In this document: piece by piece, positions 24,480-35,573 of the stretch
Layout: the number at the start of each line of letters is the position of its first letter
Position numbering within the stretch: the stretch's first letter is position 1
NCBI RefSeq assembly: GCF_017591425.1
Contig: NW_024466599.1
Span: 21,676,001 to 21,740,000 of the forward strand
Length of the DNA: 64,000 bases
Source: Ochotona curzoniae
Taxonomy: Eukaryota > Chordata > Mammalia > Lagomorpha > Ochotonidae
Direction: 5' to 3'
The notes under the pieces: model-generated
Database searches by the model: none
Told to the model about the DNA's origin: nothing
The model's input: the letters and a program-made list of their open reading frames with translations, nothing else
Program-made: the position numbers and the translations under genes

Positions 24480-25068
24480 ATATCTTTAAAAATTTTTGTC
24501 ACTATATAAAACAGCATGGTAATTCCTTGTAAATGTAAATAGAGAATTACCTTCTGATCCAACAATTCCACTTATGGATGTATTAAAAGAATTAGCCTCA
24601 GTCATGTTTGCAGCAGCATTATTTACAATAGTCAACAGCAACACAAGAATGGAAGAATGGATAAACAAACTGTAGTCTCTATATACAATAGAATATTAGG
24701 AGAAAATTCTGACAAGGTCCTGATATCGTTGGATCTCAAAGATATCATCTTAAGTGAACCACCTGATTCTACTTATAGAAGACTTTAAGTAATATGAAAT
24801 ATTTTGTATCCTATTTATCCCAACTCAGAGATACAGAGACAGAAGAGTGACTACTAGGAGCTCAGGAGAGGCAAAAGTGGGGAGTTAACATTTAGTGAGC
24901 AGAGGGTTTTAGTTTTGTAGGATGAAAAGTGTTCTGGACACCAATAATGATCATGGCTGCCAAACGTGTGTGAATACACTCACCACCACTGAAAGGCACA
25001 CCTACAATTCTTCCAAAGGCAATTTACTGTAATGGATAGCTTATCACAGTTTAAAAATATTGCATCTC
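24480..25068 (+). repeat. Old L1 3' end (L1M-like)
   Basis: 'gatccaacaattccactta', 'gcagcagcattatttacaat', 'tggaagaatggataaacaaa', 'caatagaatatta', 'gattctacttatagaa' and 'gagatacagagacagaagag' are the ORF2 end and 3' UTR of L1M elements, in order. The young SINE at 25,069 sits in its last part. Confidence 0.78.
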
Positions 25069-25384
25069 GGGCCCGGCACGGTGGCGCAAGTGGTTAAAGG
25101 TCCTCGCCTTGCACGCCCGGGATCCCATATGGGCGCCGGTTCTAATCCCGGCAGCCCCACTTCCCTTCCAGCTCCCCTCCTGTGGCCTGGGAAAGCAGTC
25201 GAGGATGGCCCAAAGCTTTGGGAACCTGCACCCGCGTGGGAGACCCGGAAGAGGCTCCTGGTTTCGGATCGGCCTGTTGCGCTCACTTGGGGAGTGAATC
25301 ATCGGACGGAAGATCTTCCTCTCTGTCTCTCCTCTCTGTATATCCGCCTTTCCAATGAAAAAATAATAAAAATAAATCTTTAAA
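25069..25384 (+). repeat. Young lineage-specific C-type SINE with perfect TSD
   Basis: A near-consensus copy. The tRNA-derived head has an A-box-like 'tggcgcaagtggttaa' at 25,082 and a B-box-like 'ggttctaatcc' at 25,138-25,148, the RNA polymerase III internal promoter elements of such SINEs. The body and A-rich tail follow. A perfect 16-base duplication, 'aaaaatattgcatctc', lies at 25,053-25,068 and 25,385-25,400. The intact duplication and low divergence indicate recent insertion. Antisense frames through it recur in other copies and are not genes. Confidence 0.97.
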
Positions 25385-25621
25385 AAAAATATTGCATCTC
25401 ATCTGAATTAAAGCTCAGATCATATGAGGGTCCCAGATAAAAAAGATACTTTGGCAATAAAGTTGACAGCTGGGGTGAGCCTTGTAAGGGGCACCCAGAC
25501 AGCCCTGTAGAGCATTCAGGCAAGAGCCAAGGGGTAGGGATGGGAGTGTGCTGTTTTGGTGCATCATCCCAGCAAGTAGCACCAGGAGAAGGAGATCCAA
25601 AGTAGTCAGCAGCTCCTGGCG

Positions 25622-25888
25622 GAACCAGTGTGTGACTCAGAGAGCTACGCTGCTGTCTCCTAGGCTGGCACCTCACAGCAGGACATTGGTTCAAGTGCTG
25701 GGTGCTCTGCTTGGATCCAGCTCCCTGTGATGCTCCCAGGAGAGCAGTGCAGAATGGCCCAAGTGCAAGGAAGATTGAATGGAGTTCCTGGCTCCTGGCT
25801 TCAGCTTGGACCAGCTTCAGCCATTGCAGCCATTTGAATGTTGGATCAGTGGATGGAAGATCTCCTGATCTCTCTTTATCTCTCATAA

Positions 25889-25921
<33 letters not shown>

Positions 25922-25935
25922 AACTCAACTTCAAA
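25622..25935 (+). repeat. Old C-type SINE
   Basis: 'agagctacgctgctgtctcc' head, 'ggttcaagtgctgggtgctc', 'ggatccagctccctg', 'gttcctggctcctggctt', 'catttgaatg', then a (CA)n(GA)n tail at about 25,890-25,921. The 184-codon minus frame over 25,380-25,934 is an accident of this repeat. Confidence 0.85.
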
Positions 25936-26997
25936 TCAGTAAATGTTTATATTAAAGTTCCATTGTTGCAAGGGCAGGGTCCCCATACAGATCGGACGTC
26001 TCAGACCCCACCTCCCTGGGAGGAAGGAATGAGAGGGATGATAGCAGAGAGAATGGAGAAAAGTAGAAAAAAAAGAGGAAAGAAAATAAAAGCCAGATGA
26101 GGACATGAAATTCAGAGCTGCAAACCAAAGCAAACTTTTAAATAAGGCCCTGGGTCTGCATTGAACTTTTGACAATTATGGTTTGTCAGCATGGTAACTG
26201 ATTCATAATTATTTTATGAGAATTTAGCAACTATATATGTAACAGGCACAGAGCAGTTGCAGAGCTGTTAATCCTGAATGTTTATTACCCACCATTCAAT
26301 AAATAGCTTAATAAATCTAAAGAAGTCCAATTTATGAGGATGGTTACGGCATGCTATTCAAACTCTAAGCAATTACAATAAAATCGAGTCTATTGAGACT
26401 AAAGCAGTTTTTTTTTTAAATTGATATTTGGAGAATGGCTGAAATTTGACATCCCTTTGGGCTCTTCTTGGCTCTCTGGGCCACCACTGTAGGCCAGAGT
26501 AGGGTAGGGGTCAGAGACTATCTCTGGGGTATTTGTCTGCCAAAGAAATGAACTGAAACCAAGGCTTGGGATTATCATTTTCCATCATGTTAAGCAATCC
26601 AGGTTTCTGTTGGCCTTTATGAGGTATAGAGAAACTAGCCATGAACTTTGAGTGACATTTCAAGGCTCCCTGAATCTGCTATGGTCAAGTATGACAGGGC
26701 CCAGGATGGGTAGGTGTTAGGCATTTTCTAGATGGGGAATTGTTTGGGTACAGCCAGGGGCAGTGACTTTTCTTCTCATGGCTTCTCTCAAGGTCATGGA
26801 CTTCTCTGCTAATTCCAAAGAGTTCATTGTGAGACACACTGAGGGTCCTAGTTAGAATCACAAAGAAAGACACAACCCACCAACTCCATCAGTCTCTCTC
26901 TCTCTCTCTCTCTCTCTCACTTACTTACCCCTGGACTCATGTTAAGGAATTGGAATTTTATCTTTTAAGTAGTAGTCAACTACCAATGTTTTTGTTT
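25936..26997. other. Unclassified DNA
   Basis: About 1 kb without a recognised element. It has a (TC)n run at about 26,891-26,919. Confidence 0.4.
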
Positions 26998-27308
26998 TTT
27001 TTTTTTTTTTTTATTGGAAAGGTGGATATACAGAGAGGAGAGACAGAGAGGAAGATCTTCCGTCCAATGATTCACTTCCTAAGTGAGCGCAACGGCCGAT
27101 GCTATGCCGATCCGAAGCCAGGAGACTCTTCTGGGTCTCCCACGCGGGTGCAGGGTCCCAAAGCTTTGGGCCATCCTCGACTGCTTTCCCGGGCCACAGG
27201 CAGGGAGCTGGAAGGGAAGTGGGGCTGCCGGGATAGAACCGGCGCCCATATGGGATCCCGGGCGTGCAAGGCGAGGACCTTAAGCACTTGCGCCACCGTG
27301 CTGGGCCC
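26998..27308 (-). repeat. Young C-type SINE
   Basis: Starts with a long T-run (A-tail in antisense) and runs through 'aagatcttccgtccaatgat', 'gggtctcccacgcgggtgca', 'ctgctttcccgggccacag' to the head at 'gccaccgtgctgggccc'. Both flanks carry 'ccaatgttt' (26,983 and 27,308), the probable target-site duplication. Close to consensus, so young. Confidence 0.95.
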
Positions 27309-28451
27309 CAATGTTTGTTTTTTTTTTTTTCTTTAATTGAGGAAAGCATTGCCAGATTTGTTTTAGAGCTGACACAACAGCTAATGCCAAGTAAGGAATA
27401 TGTAAGATGGAAAGACTCTGAATCCTAAAAGTCCCAGGAGCAGCAACAGGGAGCTAGGACAGAAATGGAGTAAACCTGTACCTCAATACTGAAGACTAGT
27501 GTTACAAGCACTGGGTTAACCTGATGCACCATAACATCAGCTTCCACTCCATTCTTGGAAATACAGGACAGAAAGGAAAAGGGATTGAAACAAAAGCGCA
27601 CAGTTGCATTTGAGGTACCTACAGGTTTTCTGGCAAATGGATAGTTACAAATATCAACTTGCACTTCGTAATGTAAATTCAGGCCTGGAGCTAGGAATTG
27701 GAAAGTCTTCAGACTAGAGGAATATACTGGAACCACAGAAACACATGGTGTCATTCTGAAACAAGAGTGGGGAAGACAACGAAGCCACATGATGAAAATC
27801 ATGCAGAGAGGAGTAGAAATTCAGCATACAAACTCAAAGACAGAATCTAGAATCAAGGGAACAAGTAATAAAATGAAGGCCTGGCCAGGTGAAATGTGCC
27901 CTGAACACCAATGGAAAACAGGAAAAGCAAAACAGCTTTCTTGAGAACTCATCAAGTATTATTCACAAGGTGGTGGCTGTTGAAAACATTGAGTTCAGCC
28001 ATTTTAATGATTCGGAGGAAACAGACGACATTGTGCCAAAGGTTGTAAGGGCTCCAAAGTCCTGAAAAGAGAATAAAGCAAACACTGAAAACTCTAAATG
28101 AGAATTGCAGCAGAAAGGGCTTGGGCTTCCTGGGACAGTACAGTCCTGTTTATGGTCCCTCACTGAATCAAAGCCTTCCTATGCCCTCATATCTTCCTGT
28201 CACTGATCTGGGGCCTTTGAAGGAAAAAGAAAGATGTAAGTATTGCCCTAGATGCACTCACAGCTTCTAAGACAGGCAGATACAAACTCCAAGATGAAAC
28301 CGAGCATAGCTCAGCAGAACAAAGAGAAACTTCCTGTAGAGATGCATGAATATGTGTCTCTTCCCTCCTGCTCATTCTTCCCATTACATGAGTGAATGAA
28401 TGAGTGAATTTTAAATTAAGGAAATGCAGGAGTTTTCAATGATTAAAGAGT
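27309..28451. other. Unclassified DNA
   Basis: About 1.1 kb with no recognised repeat. Minus-strand frames of 125, 66 and 65 codons exist without family resemblance. Confidence 0.4.
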
Positions 28452-28776
28452 GGGACCAGCTTTGGGGTGCTGCAGGTTAAGGTACCACCTGGGATGTGGA
28501 CAGCCTACAATAAGGTGCCATTTTAAGCTGCTCCACTTGCAGTCCAATCTCCTGTTAACACATCTAGAAAGGCGACAGACACTGGCCCAGGAAGTCTGGG
28601 CCCTGTCACCCATGTGGGAAACACGGACCAAGTCCCATACTCAAGGCTTTGGATTGGTCCAGTCATGACTATTACAGACATTTGGGAAACGAACCAAGAG
28701 ATCTTTTTCTCCTTCTATTCCCTGTGTCTCTATTTCGTTCTGCCTTTTGAATAAACAAATAAATCTATTTTAGAAC
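28452..28776 (+). repeat. Old C-type SINE
   Basis: 'ggggtgctgcaggttaag', 'gctgctccacttgcagtcca', 'tcacccatgtgggaaacacg', 'catttgggaaacgaacc', a pyrimidine-rich segment and a short 'aataaacaaataaat' tail. Confidence 0.82.
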
Positions 28777-28785
28777 AAAGGCATT

Positions 28786-28872
28786 TGGGGCTTGCACTGT
28801 GACATAGTAGGGTGGCCTCTGCCTGTGGTGTCAGCATCACATTCATGATTCTCAGCTGCTCCACTTCTTCTT
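28786..28872 (+). repeat. 5' half of a C-type SINE
   Basis: 'ggggcttgcactgtgacata' to 'ctcagctgctccacttc' is the head and first body segment only. It stops abruptly where an antisense SINE tail begins. Confidence 0.7.
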
Positions 28873-28874
28873 CT

Positions 28875-28912
28875 TTTTAAAGGTTTATTTATTTTTATTG
28901 GAAAGGCATATA
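28875..28912 (-). repeat. Antisense C-type SINE tail scrap
   Basis: 'aaaggtttatttatttttat' then 'tggaaaggcatata' is the reverse complement of the SINE 3' terminus, joined directly to the plus-strand half-SINE before it. Confidence 0.6.
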
Positions 28913-29194
28913 AAATAAAAATGAATAAATCATTTTAAAAGGAGTTATCCAGGTGGGAAAATACAGGATTCATTCTATAGAGTGGTAACAGTACATGCAA
29001 AAAATAAAGACCCAGAAGAGAGGGTATTTGGGGAACCACAGATTTTGGAATCAAGAAGAAAGTTGAGGATTGTCAACTGATAGAGTCAAAGGCAGACAGG
29101 GACAAGAACATTAATGGCTACTGGTGCCACACTCTAGGCTAAGAACTTGGTCTTGAAGTTACCAGTAGAGAGGAAAGACAAAGAAGACTTGGTT

Positions 29195-29430
29195 TTTGAA
29201 ATAACTTCAATTTCAACTTGTCTCTTTATTGACTTATTTTTTCCTGTTTCTTTGGCTTAGCTTATTCATTTATTTCTAGTTTAAAAATGAGTACTTGGTC
29301 CCTTATTTTTCATTGCCTTTCTTTAATAATTAAGTACAGCTTTTATTGTGTCTCATATGATTTTTGTATGAGGTTTTATATTTTTCATTGGTGTCTGGAT
29401 AGTAAGTAATCTCTTCTAATGTTCTCTTTG
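29195..29430 (-). repeat. L1 fragment, antisense
   Basis: 'ctttggcttagcttattca', 'tttctttaataattaagtac' and 'tgtgtctcatatgattttt' match the reverse complement of the L1 stretch between the endonuclease and reverse transcriptase domains. Confidence 0.62.
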
Positions 29431-30083
29431 AGATCAGTGAAATGGAAATCTAAAAAATAGATAGGATAAATAAATTAAAAATCTGATCCTTTGAGAAAAT
29501 GAGAACAGCTCTGCTTCTTACAAGCCTAATTAAGGGCAATGAAAGAGCACACATAGGCAAGATTAAAAAGGAGAGATAGACCATCTTTACATGCTTGAAT
29601 TGAATAGTAGCAAGGTTTCAAATGAAGTGGTAATGGACTAGCTCCAAATAAATCACATCCTATAAAACAGATTTTAGAAGAAATGGAAATCTTGATTCAA
29701 TCAATTACGAGAGAAGAAACAGAAAAGCTAATTAGTGAGCTAGCATTAAAATGTCACCACACCTCAAAGATGAGTTACTTAACAACTTCAGACCAAAAAC
29801 AATGATGTTAATTCATGATTTAAGATGATACAGTTACAGAAACCTTCCCATATAAACCTAATAACCCTGTCCAATAAAGAGAACCATAAGTCAGTTTCAT
29901 TTATTCCCATGAGCACAAAAACCTAAATAAAATAAAGGAAACAACATCTTACTCTAATCTAAAGAATAATATATTATGATTAAGTAGATTTTATAGTAGG
30001 AGTTCTTCAGGGAGAGAAACTATCAAAATAATTTATTATACCAGTATTCCAATATATATCAACTATGTAAACACATTCCATAC
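29431..30083 (+). repeat. L1 ORF2 fragment
   Basis: A-rich L1 ORF2-like sequence ('aatctgatcctttgagaaaa', 'gaaatggaaatcttg', 'cccatgagcacaaaaaccta') in plus orientation. It adjoins an antisense L1 piece, so the pair is either two insertions or one inverted L1. Confidence 0.65.
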
Positions 30084-30416
30084 GGCCTGGCATGATGACT
30101 TGATAGCTAAATCTGCAACTTGCAAGTGCCAGTATTTCATATGGGCGTCAGTTTGTGTCCCAGCTGCTCCAGCACATCCAGCTCCCTGCTTACACTGTGG
30201 GAAAGCAGAGAAGGATGGCCCAAAGCCTTGGGATCCTGCACCCACATGGGAGATCCAGAAGAAGCTCTTGGTTCCTGGCTTGTTTCAACTCAGCTCTAGT
30301 CATTGAAGCCATCTGGGGAGTGAACCAGAAGATGGAAGATCTTGCTCTCTGTCTCTCCTTCTCTCTATGAATCTGATTTGCCTTTCCAATAAAAATTTTA
30401 AAATCTTTTTTAAAAT
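30084..30416 (+). repeat. C-type SINE, intermediate age
   Basis: 'ggcctggcatgatgacttga', 'catatgggcgtcagtttgtg', 'gctccctgcttacactgtgg', 'ttgggatcctgcacccacat', 'gccatctggggagtgaacca', and an A-rich tail. Confidence 0.9.
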
Positions 30417-31086
30417 CCCATAAATAGGTATCATATAAACACATGCACATATAGGTCACCTGTTCACATCTATTATATAGGCATTATATGCTTATATATG
30501 TGTGAATATGTAGTTAATCTATGCAATTGTATCTCTGTGTGTCATACTGGAAGACTACAATATAAAGTTAAGGAGATTTTACCATGAAAAGTACTTATCT
30601 AGAATAAATAAAATAAAATAGACATGCTTGATTATATACAAATTAGCTTTCTATGAAAATACATTTTTAAATAAAATTTCAGACTATGAAAATGTATTTG
30701 TGAAAATAGTAGGAATCTCCAAAAGCTCTTGCCACCATAAAGACAATGTCAACATCAACAGAATTGTCAGAATTAATTTTTTAAAACTTTGGAAATTAGC
30801 CAAAGGCTTACAAGAAGCTGGGGCACATTTATTCAAAAAAGGAGACTCATTTTTGGCAAGCGTTAGTGCATGATAACTTCTCTATTCCTATCTCCCTTTC
30901 TCTCAGGGAAGAATCACAAAACTCAACATCCTGAGGTCACACTGAAAACCAATAACCCCACAGCCAGCAGAGCAACCCCATTGAAAACTATAAACAGTAA
31001 AACAAAGTCATCAGGGGAATTAACATGTTACATAACAAAATAGCTATTTAATATAAAAGGAGACAGTATTGGTGAAAAGTTTTTTT
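30417..31086 (+). other. AT-rich DNA, in part probable L1
   Basis: 30,600-31,080 has the A-rich composition of an old L1 in plus orientation and leads into L1 sequence beyond the SINE pair. The first 180 bases are unclassified. No gene. Confidence 0.4.
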
Positions 31087-31700
31087 TAAAATACCATGTG
31101 GACTCTGGTTTGAGTCCCAGCTGCTCCACTTCCTAACCAGATCCCTGAAGATGATCTGGGAAAGCAGCAGAGGATGGCCCAAGGCTTTGGGCTTCTGTAC
31201 CAGTGTGGGAGATCCAAGACCTGGCTTTGGACCAGTCCAGTTCTGGTCATAGTGGACATTTGGGGAGTGACCCAATGGATAAAAGATCTCACTCCCGGGC
31301 CCAGCGCGGTGGCGCAAGTGCTTAAGGTCCTCGCCTTGCACGCCCGGGATCCCATATGGGCACTGGTTCTATCCCGGCAGCCCTGCTTCCCTTCCAGCTC
31401 CCTGCCTGTGGCCCGGGAAAGCAGTTGAGGACGGCCCAAAGCTTTGGGACCCTGCACCCGCGTGGGAGACCCAGAAGAGTCTCCTGGCTTCGGATCGACA
31501 TAGCATCGGCCGTTGCGCTCACTTGGGGAGTGAATCATCGGACGGAAGATCTTCCTCTCTGTCTCTCCTCCTCTCTGTATATCCACCTTTCCAATAAAAA
31601 AATAATAAAAATAAATCTTTAAAAAAAATCTCTCTTTCTTTGTCTCTCCCTTTCTCTCTCTGTAACTCTGGCTTTCAAATAAGATAAATCTTTAAAAATA
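31087..31700 (+). repeat. Old C-type SINE split by a younger one
   Basis: The first part (31,087-31,296) runs from 'ctctggtttgagtcccagct' to 'tggataaaagatctcactcc'. The second part (31,629-31,700) resumes at 'tctctctttctttgtctctc' and ends with an 'aaataagataaatc' tail. Together they make one nearly complete SINE, missing its head, with the young copy inserted in its pyrimidine-rich segment. Confidence 0.88.
31297..31628 (+). repeat. Young C-type SINE inside an older SINE
   Basis: Near-consensus: head 'gggcccagcgcggtggcgca', B-box-like 'ggttctatcc', 'ccctgcacccgcgtgggaga', 'gttgcgctcacttggggagt', and an 'aaataatааа'-like tail ending in A8. The surrounding 'atctc' repeats make the exact target-site duplication ambiguous. 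Antisense frames of up to 166 codons here are repeat artefacts. Confidence 0.95.
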
Positions 31701-32670
31701 TACCTAAGATATGCACAAAACAGAGAGTATAATGGCTGATGTAAATCATATCTCATTTGTAATTACATTGAATGAAAAAGGATGAGACACTAAATGTAAA
31801 TGAATATACTCTGTTCAAAAGACAGAGATTGGTAGAACAGATGCTTAAAAAAAAGGTTTTCTAATTACATGATGAATTAAAAGGAAAAACAGAGAATTTA
31901 ATGACAATAATTGGAGTCTTTAGTACTCTGCTTTCCATAATCAATAGAACTACTCATAAAGTCAAGGGAACAGAAGTTTTGGACAATACTAAGCCAACCT
32001 AGCCTCACAGATGTCTACAAAACATTCCACCCAACAAGAGGCTACACATTCTTACCAAGTGCACATGGAACATGCTCAGGACTGATGACATATAAGGCCA
32101 CAAGCAAGCTTCAATACACTTGAAAAGATTTAGACCATTCAAAGAAACTTCTCTATCCACAATGGAAGGAAATTAACAAATATCTGGAAATCAGACAATA
32201 GATTAATCAACAGTCAATGAATCAAAGTAACAAAGGAAATTAAAATTACTTTAAGAAAAAAATGAAAGGGAAAACACAGGTTACTAAGATTTATGGGATA
32301 CAATAAAGAAGTGCTTAGGGAAAATGTATCACCATGAAGTGATGTGTAATATAAAAAAAAGATATCAAAACAACATCTACACTTTAAAAAAACTAAAAAC
32401 TGAAAAGTAAGCCAAATGAAAATTGAACACATGGAAGGAAACAAAGATTGGAATAAAAATAACGGAAACACTTAAAGAAGACAGAAAAAAATCAATGATA
32501 ATAAAAAGTTGATTCTTTCAAGGAAAGTCAACAAAACAGATTTCCATCTAACAAGACAGATCAAAAGAAAAAGAAAGAAAACTCAAACACAATTAGGAGT
32601 GAAAATTAGATACAATTATTGATTTGGAGAAACAGGATAACCAGAAAATATTAATAACAATTTTAAGCCA
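31701..32670 (+). repeat. L1 ORF2, segment 1 of a split element
   Basis: 'cagatgtctacaaaacattc', 'ctacacattcttaccaagtg', 'cacatggaacatgctcagga' (endonuclease domain end), then 'gaaaacacaggttactaaga', 'gggatacaataaag' and 'ttgaacacatggaaggaaac' are in L1 ORF2 order. Many stops. It continues at 33,119. Confidence 0.82.
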
Positions 32671-33118
32671 TATAGTCTATTGCTATAATAAAACTTGTAA
32701 GGATGGACAATTTGAAAGGAAATTGATTTACTTCTCAGTTTTGGAGGCTGAAAGCCCAACACTATGGTGCAGCCCCAGGAAACACCTCCCTGACTACATC
32801 ACCTCATGGCCACTGGCCTTGTGGCAGGGGCACACAGCAGAACTGATCACACAGGAAGACAAAACTGAGAAATCAGACAGGAAGCCTGAGAGACTGAGGG
32901 AGTAGCCAGGCTTGTCTCACAATTACCCTCCCATATAAACTAACCCACACTCACATGAACTGTCCTAATCCCTTCCAATGGCATGTGCCTAATGTTCAAC
33001 AGATCCCCACTGGACCCCACCCTTAAAGCTTCCATTCTCCTTCCCAGTATCTCCACCATGATGACAAAGCTTTCAACACACAAACTCTTAGGGAACAAGC
33101 CACATCCAAACCACGGCA
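32671..33118 (-). mobile_element. Solo LTR of MaLR (ERVL-like) type
   Basis: In antisense order: 'ttgctataataaaac' start, 'ttgatttacttctcagtttt', 'ggaggctgaaagcccaa', 'gcagccccaggaaac', a 'ccccacccttaaag' segment and the end 'ccacatccaaaccacggca'. These are reverse-complement landmarks of MST/THE-type LTRs. No internal retroviral genes are attached. It interrupts the L1 of 31,701-38,000. Confidence 0.65.
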
Positions 33119-33395
33119 GAAACAGAGTAATTAACTTTAAGTAGCATATTTCTAGAAAGATATACAGTTTGGATAAGACAAAAAGAAATACAAAATCTGA
33201 ATTGACCATAAATAACTAAAGACACTGAATTGGTAATGAAAAACTTTCCACCAAAACCAAGTCCAGACCAAATGGCTTCACTGAAGAAATCAAGAAAATT
33301 TTAAAGAATTAATATTACCCCTTCATCAACTTTTCCAAAAATACAAGAGGGGTGCCATTTACCCAATCATTCTAAGAGACCCATATGAAGACTAC
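33119..33395 (+). repeat. L1 ORF2, segment 2
   Basis: 'cactgaattggtaatgaaaa' and 'ccaaaaccaagtccagacca', 'aatggcttcactgaagaa' and 'ttctaagagacccatatgaa' continue the L1 into the start of the reverse transcriptase region. Confidence 0.8.
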
Positions 33396-33920
33396 CCGGT
33401 GTACTTGACTATGAGAGAAATATGGTGGCTATTGGATTAAAATGATCATTAGACCCACTCAAATACCCTGCAGGACTGACACTATGTGCCACAGAACATG
33501 TGATGCGACTGGCTCAGGGATTTCCAGGGCACAAGGCTACCTCTACACACATAGCTCTCAACCTCTCAACATCACAGCCAACACTTCCAAATATAGCTTA
33601 AACTCTCTTTAAAGAAGACACTTCTTGATGATGCCCCAGTATTGAACCCAGGCATAAGAAGGGAGACTTCTCTAAACTCTGAAAATAGTCTCCAGTTACA
33701 GATGCTGCTCTCAGTCACTTGGTCATCTGTGTCTGGCTCATGCCAGGTTCTGTCCACTTTCCATCTTGGAAGAACAATGCCAAAAGGATTTTGACTCATC
33801 TCTCATGTGAAATGGACAAGAAAGGAAAAGTTGCTTCTCAGCAAGTTGGTTAATCATCATAAAACTCGACCACAAAAATTGGCTGCAAGGGTGGGATTCA
33901 AACCAATGAGTTCCAAGCAC
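33396..33920. other. Unidentified ~525-bp insert within L1
   Basis: L1 stops near 'gacccatatgaag' and resumes near 'agacagactaatatccctg', where the consensus is nearly continuous. The intervening sequence matches no family I know. It contains a B-box-like 'ggtttgaatcc' in antisense near 33,895 but no convincing A box. A solo LTR or an old SINE-derived composite is possible. Confidence 0.5.
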
Positions 33921-34936
33921 AACAAAGACAGACTAATATCCCTGTTGAATATAGAGACAATTTCCCACTGGAAGTGCTACCAGACTGAATGCAGCACTAC
34001 AAAAGAAGGATGACACACAAGAATGTAACATTGGCTTAACATACAAAAAGCAATGTAATTGCTATATTAATAAGAAAAAGGACAAAGGCTACCATGATTT
34101 GCTTCAGAGGTTCAAAATAAAACACTTGGAAAAAACCCAAAATCCTACAAAAATGATTGAAAATGCTCAAGTAACAAATTGGTAACAGAAGGAAACTTCC
34201 TCAGTCTTACAAATGACATCTACAATAATCCGTATCTAGCACACTTCATACTGAAGACATGAAATCTCTCCTCTGACATCAAACAAGGTAAGGATGTTTG
34301 CCTTTACCGCTTCTATTTTATGGGATATAATTAGGATTCCAGGAATAAACCCTTCAATTTTTAGTAGATTTTTAATAAGGGCACCAAAACCGAAGTGTGG
34401 GAAAAATGGTCATTTCAACAAGTGATCCTGGGAACATTGGACATTCACAAGCAAAATAATGATGCTGCAATCCTACCTAATAACATGAACACAAAAATTA
34501 ACTCACAGTGGCTCTAAGTGCTAGAGCTGTTGGTACCTTAAAAAAATCATGGTATCTATCTTCATGATCCTGAGTGAAATAATACTTTATGATATCAAAA
34601 GCACAGCCAGCCAGAGAATAAATGGATATATCAGAGTTCAACAAAATGATGAACCTCAGTACTTCAAATGTCATCCACAAGAAAGGAAACCTAAAATACA
34701 AGGTGAGAAAAACATTCACATTCATGAGTCTAGTGTCCATAATCTAAAGCACCATTACAACCAATAATATAGACTAATAACTCAATTTAATTGTAGACAA
34801 GAATATTTGGACATCTTTTTCAAGGAAGATATACAAATGACCAATAATGATACTCAGCATCATTAGTTACTAGGAAAATGCAAAACATAAATCAAATCTG
34901 CAATTTAATACGAGTAAAGTGAACACCAATTAGATC
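33921..34936 (+). repeat. L1 ORF2, segment 3
   Basis: 'gactaatatccctgttgaat' resumes the reverse transcriptase region and runs with internal deletions through 'tcatactgaagacatgaaat', 'caaaaattaactcacagtgg', 'gaaaaacattcacattcatg' and 'tactcagcatcattagttac', to the point where the EEF1A1 retrocopy enters. Confidence 0.75.
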
Positions 34937-35160
34937 ATTAATTTCTTTAGATATTCTCATTAAACTTTGCTGTAATGGGTCAAAAAATTCTATGACAGAG
35001 TTTGGGCCAGAGTTTTTCCATTATGCAATACTGATTTTAGTAACTAATGATTTAAACCTGTCACACACACACACACAAGACACATACATACTAACTGTCC
35101 ATAAATCATTGTTTCTTCCTGTGGCTTTATGATTTATTGTTATTAGCCAATCTTTGATTA

Positions 35161-35490
35161 TTTTTAAAGCTTATTTATTTTATTTTCAAGGTCAGAGTTA
35201 TAAAGATCTGGGGAGAGACAGAGAGAGAGCTTCTATCCATTGGTTCAGTCCCTAGATGGCCGCAAAGGATTACACTAAGGCAGGTGGATGTCAGAAGCCA
35301 GAAGCTTCATCTAGGTCTCCCAAATAGGTGGAAGGATTCCAAACACTTGGGCCAGCCTCTGCTTCTTTTCTCAGGCCATTAGCAGGGAGCTAGACTGGAA
35401 GTGGAGCTGCCAGGAAACAGACCAGTTCCCAAATGGCATGCCAGTGTCGCAGGTAATGGTTTTGCCTGCTATGCCCCAATGCCAGTCCCA
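35161..35490 (-). repeat. C-type SINE inserted in the EEF1A1 retrocopy 3' UTR
   Basis: Complete antisense copy, from the tail 'tttttaaagcttatttattt' to the head at 'cctgctatgccccaatgcca'. Flanked by the diverged target duplication 'agccaatctttgatta' (35,145-35,160) and 'agccctcttttacta' (35,491-35,505), which is EEF1A1 3' UTR sequence. Confidence 0.93.
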
Positions 35491-35573
35491 AGCCCTCTTT
35501 TACTATTAAACCTGAATGGGCACAGACACACATGTTCTGAGACTGTTCTCTCATCACTGATTAAGACTGGGGA

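Noticed and set aside
25069..25160. tRNA-like A and B boxes
   Set aside because: They belong to the tRNA-derived head of a SINE. No cloverleaf with an anticodon stem of a functional tRNA is present.
25044..25302. Open frames on both strands that recur with similar translations at 25,044-25,302, 27,083-27,349, 31,322-31,586, 39,028-39,255 and 46,242-46,554
   Set aside because: All lie in copies of the C-type SINE. The shared translations reflect repeat identity, not a conserved protein family.
25380..25934. 184-codon minus-strand frame
   Set aside because: It runs mostly through an old C-SINE and its (CA)n(GA)n tail, which produces a low-complexity serine/leucine stretch at one end.
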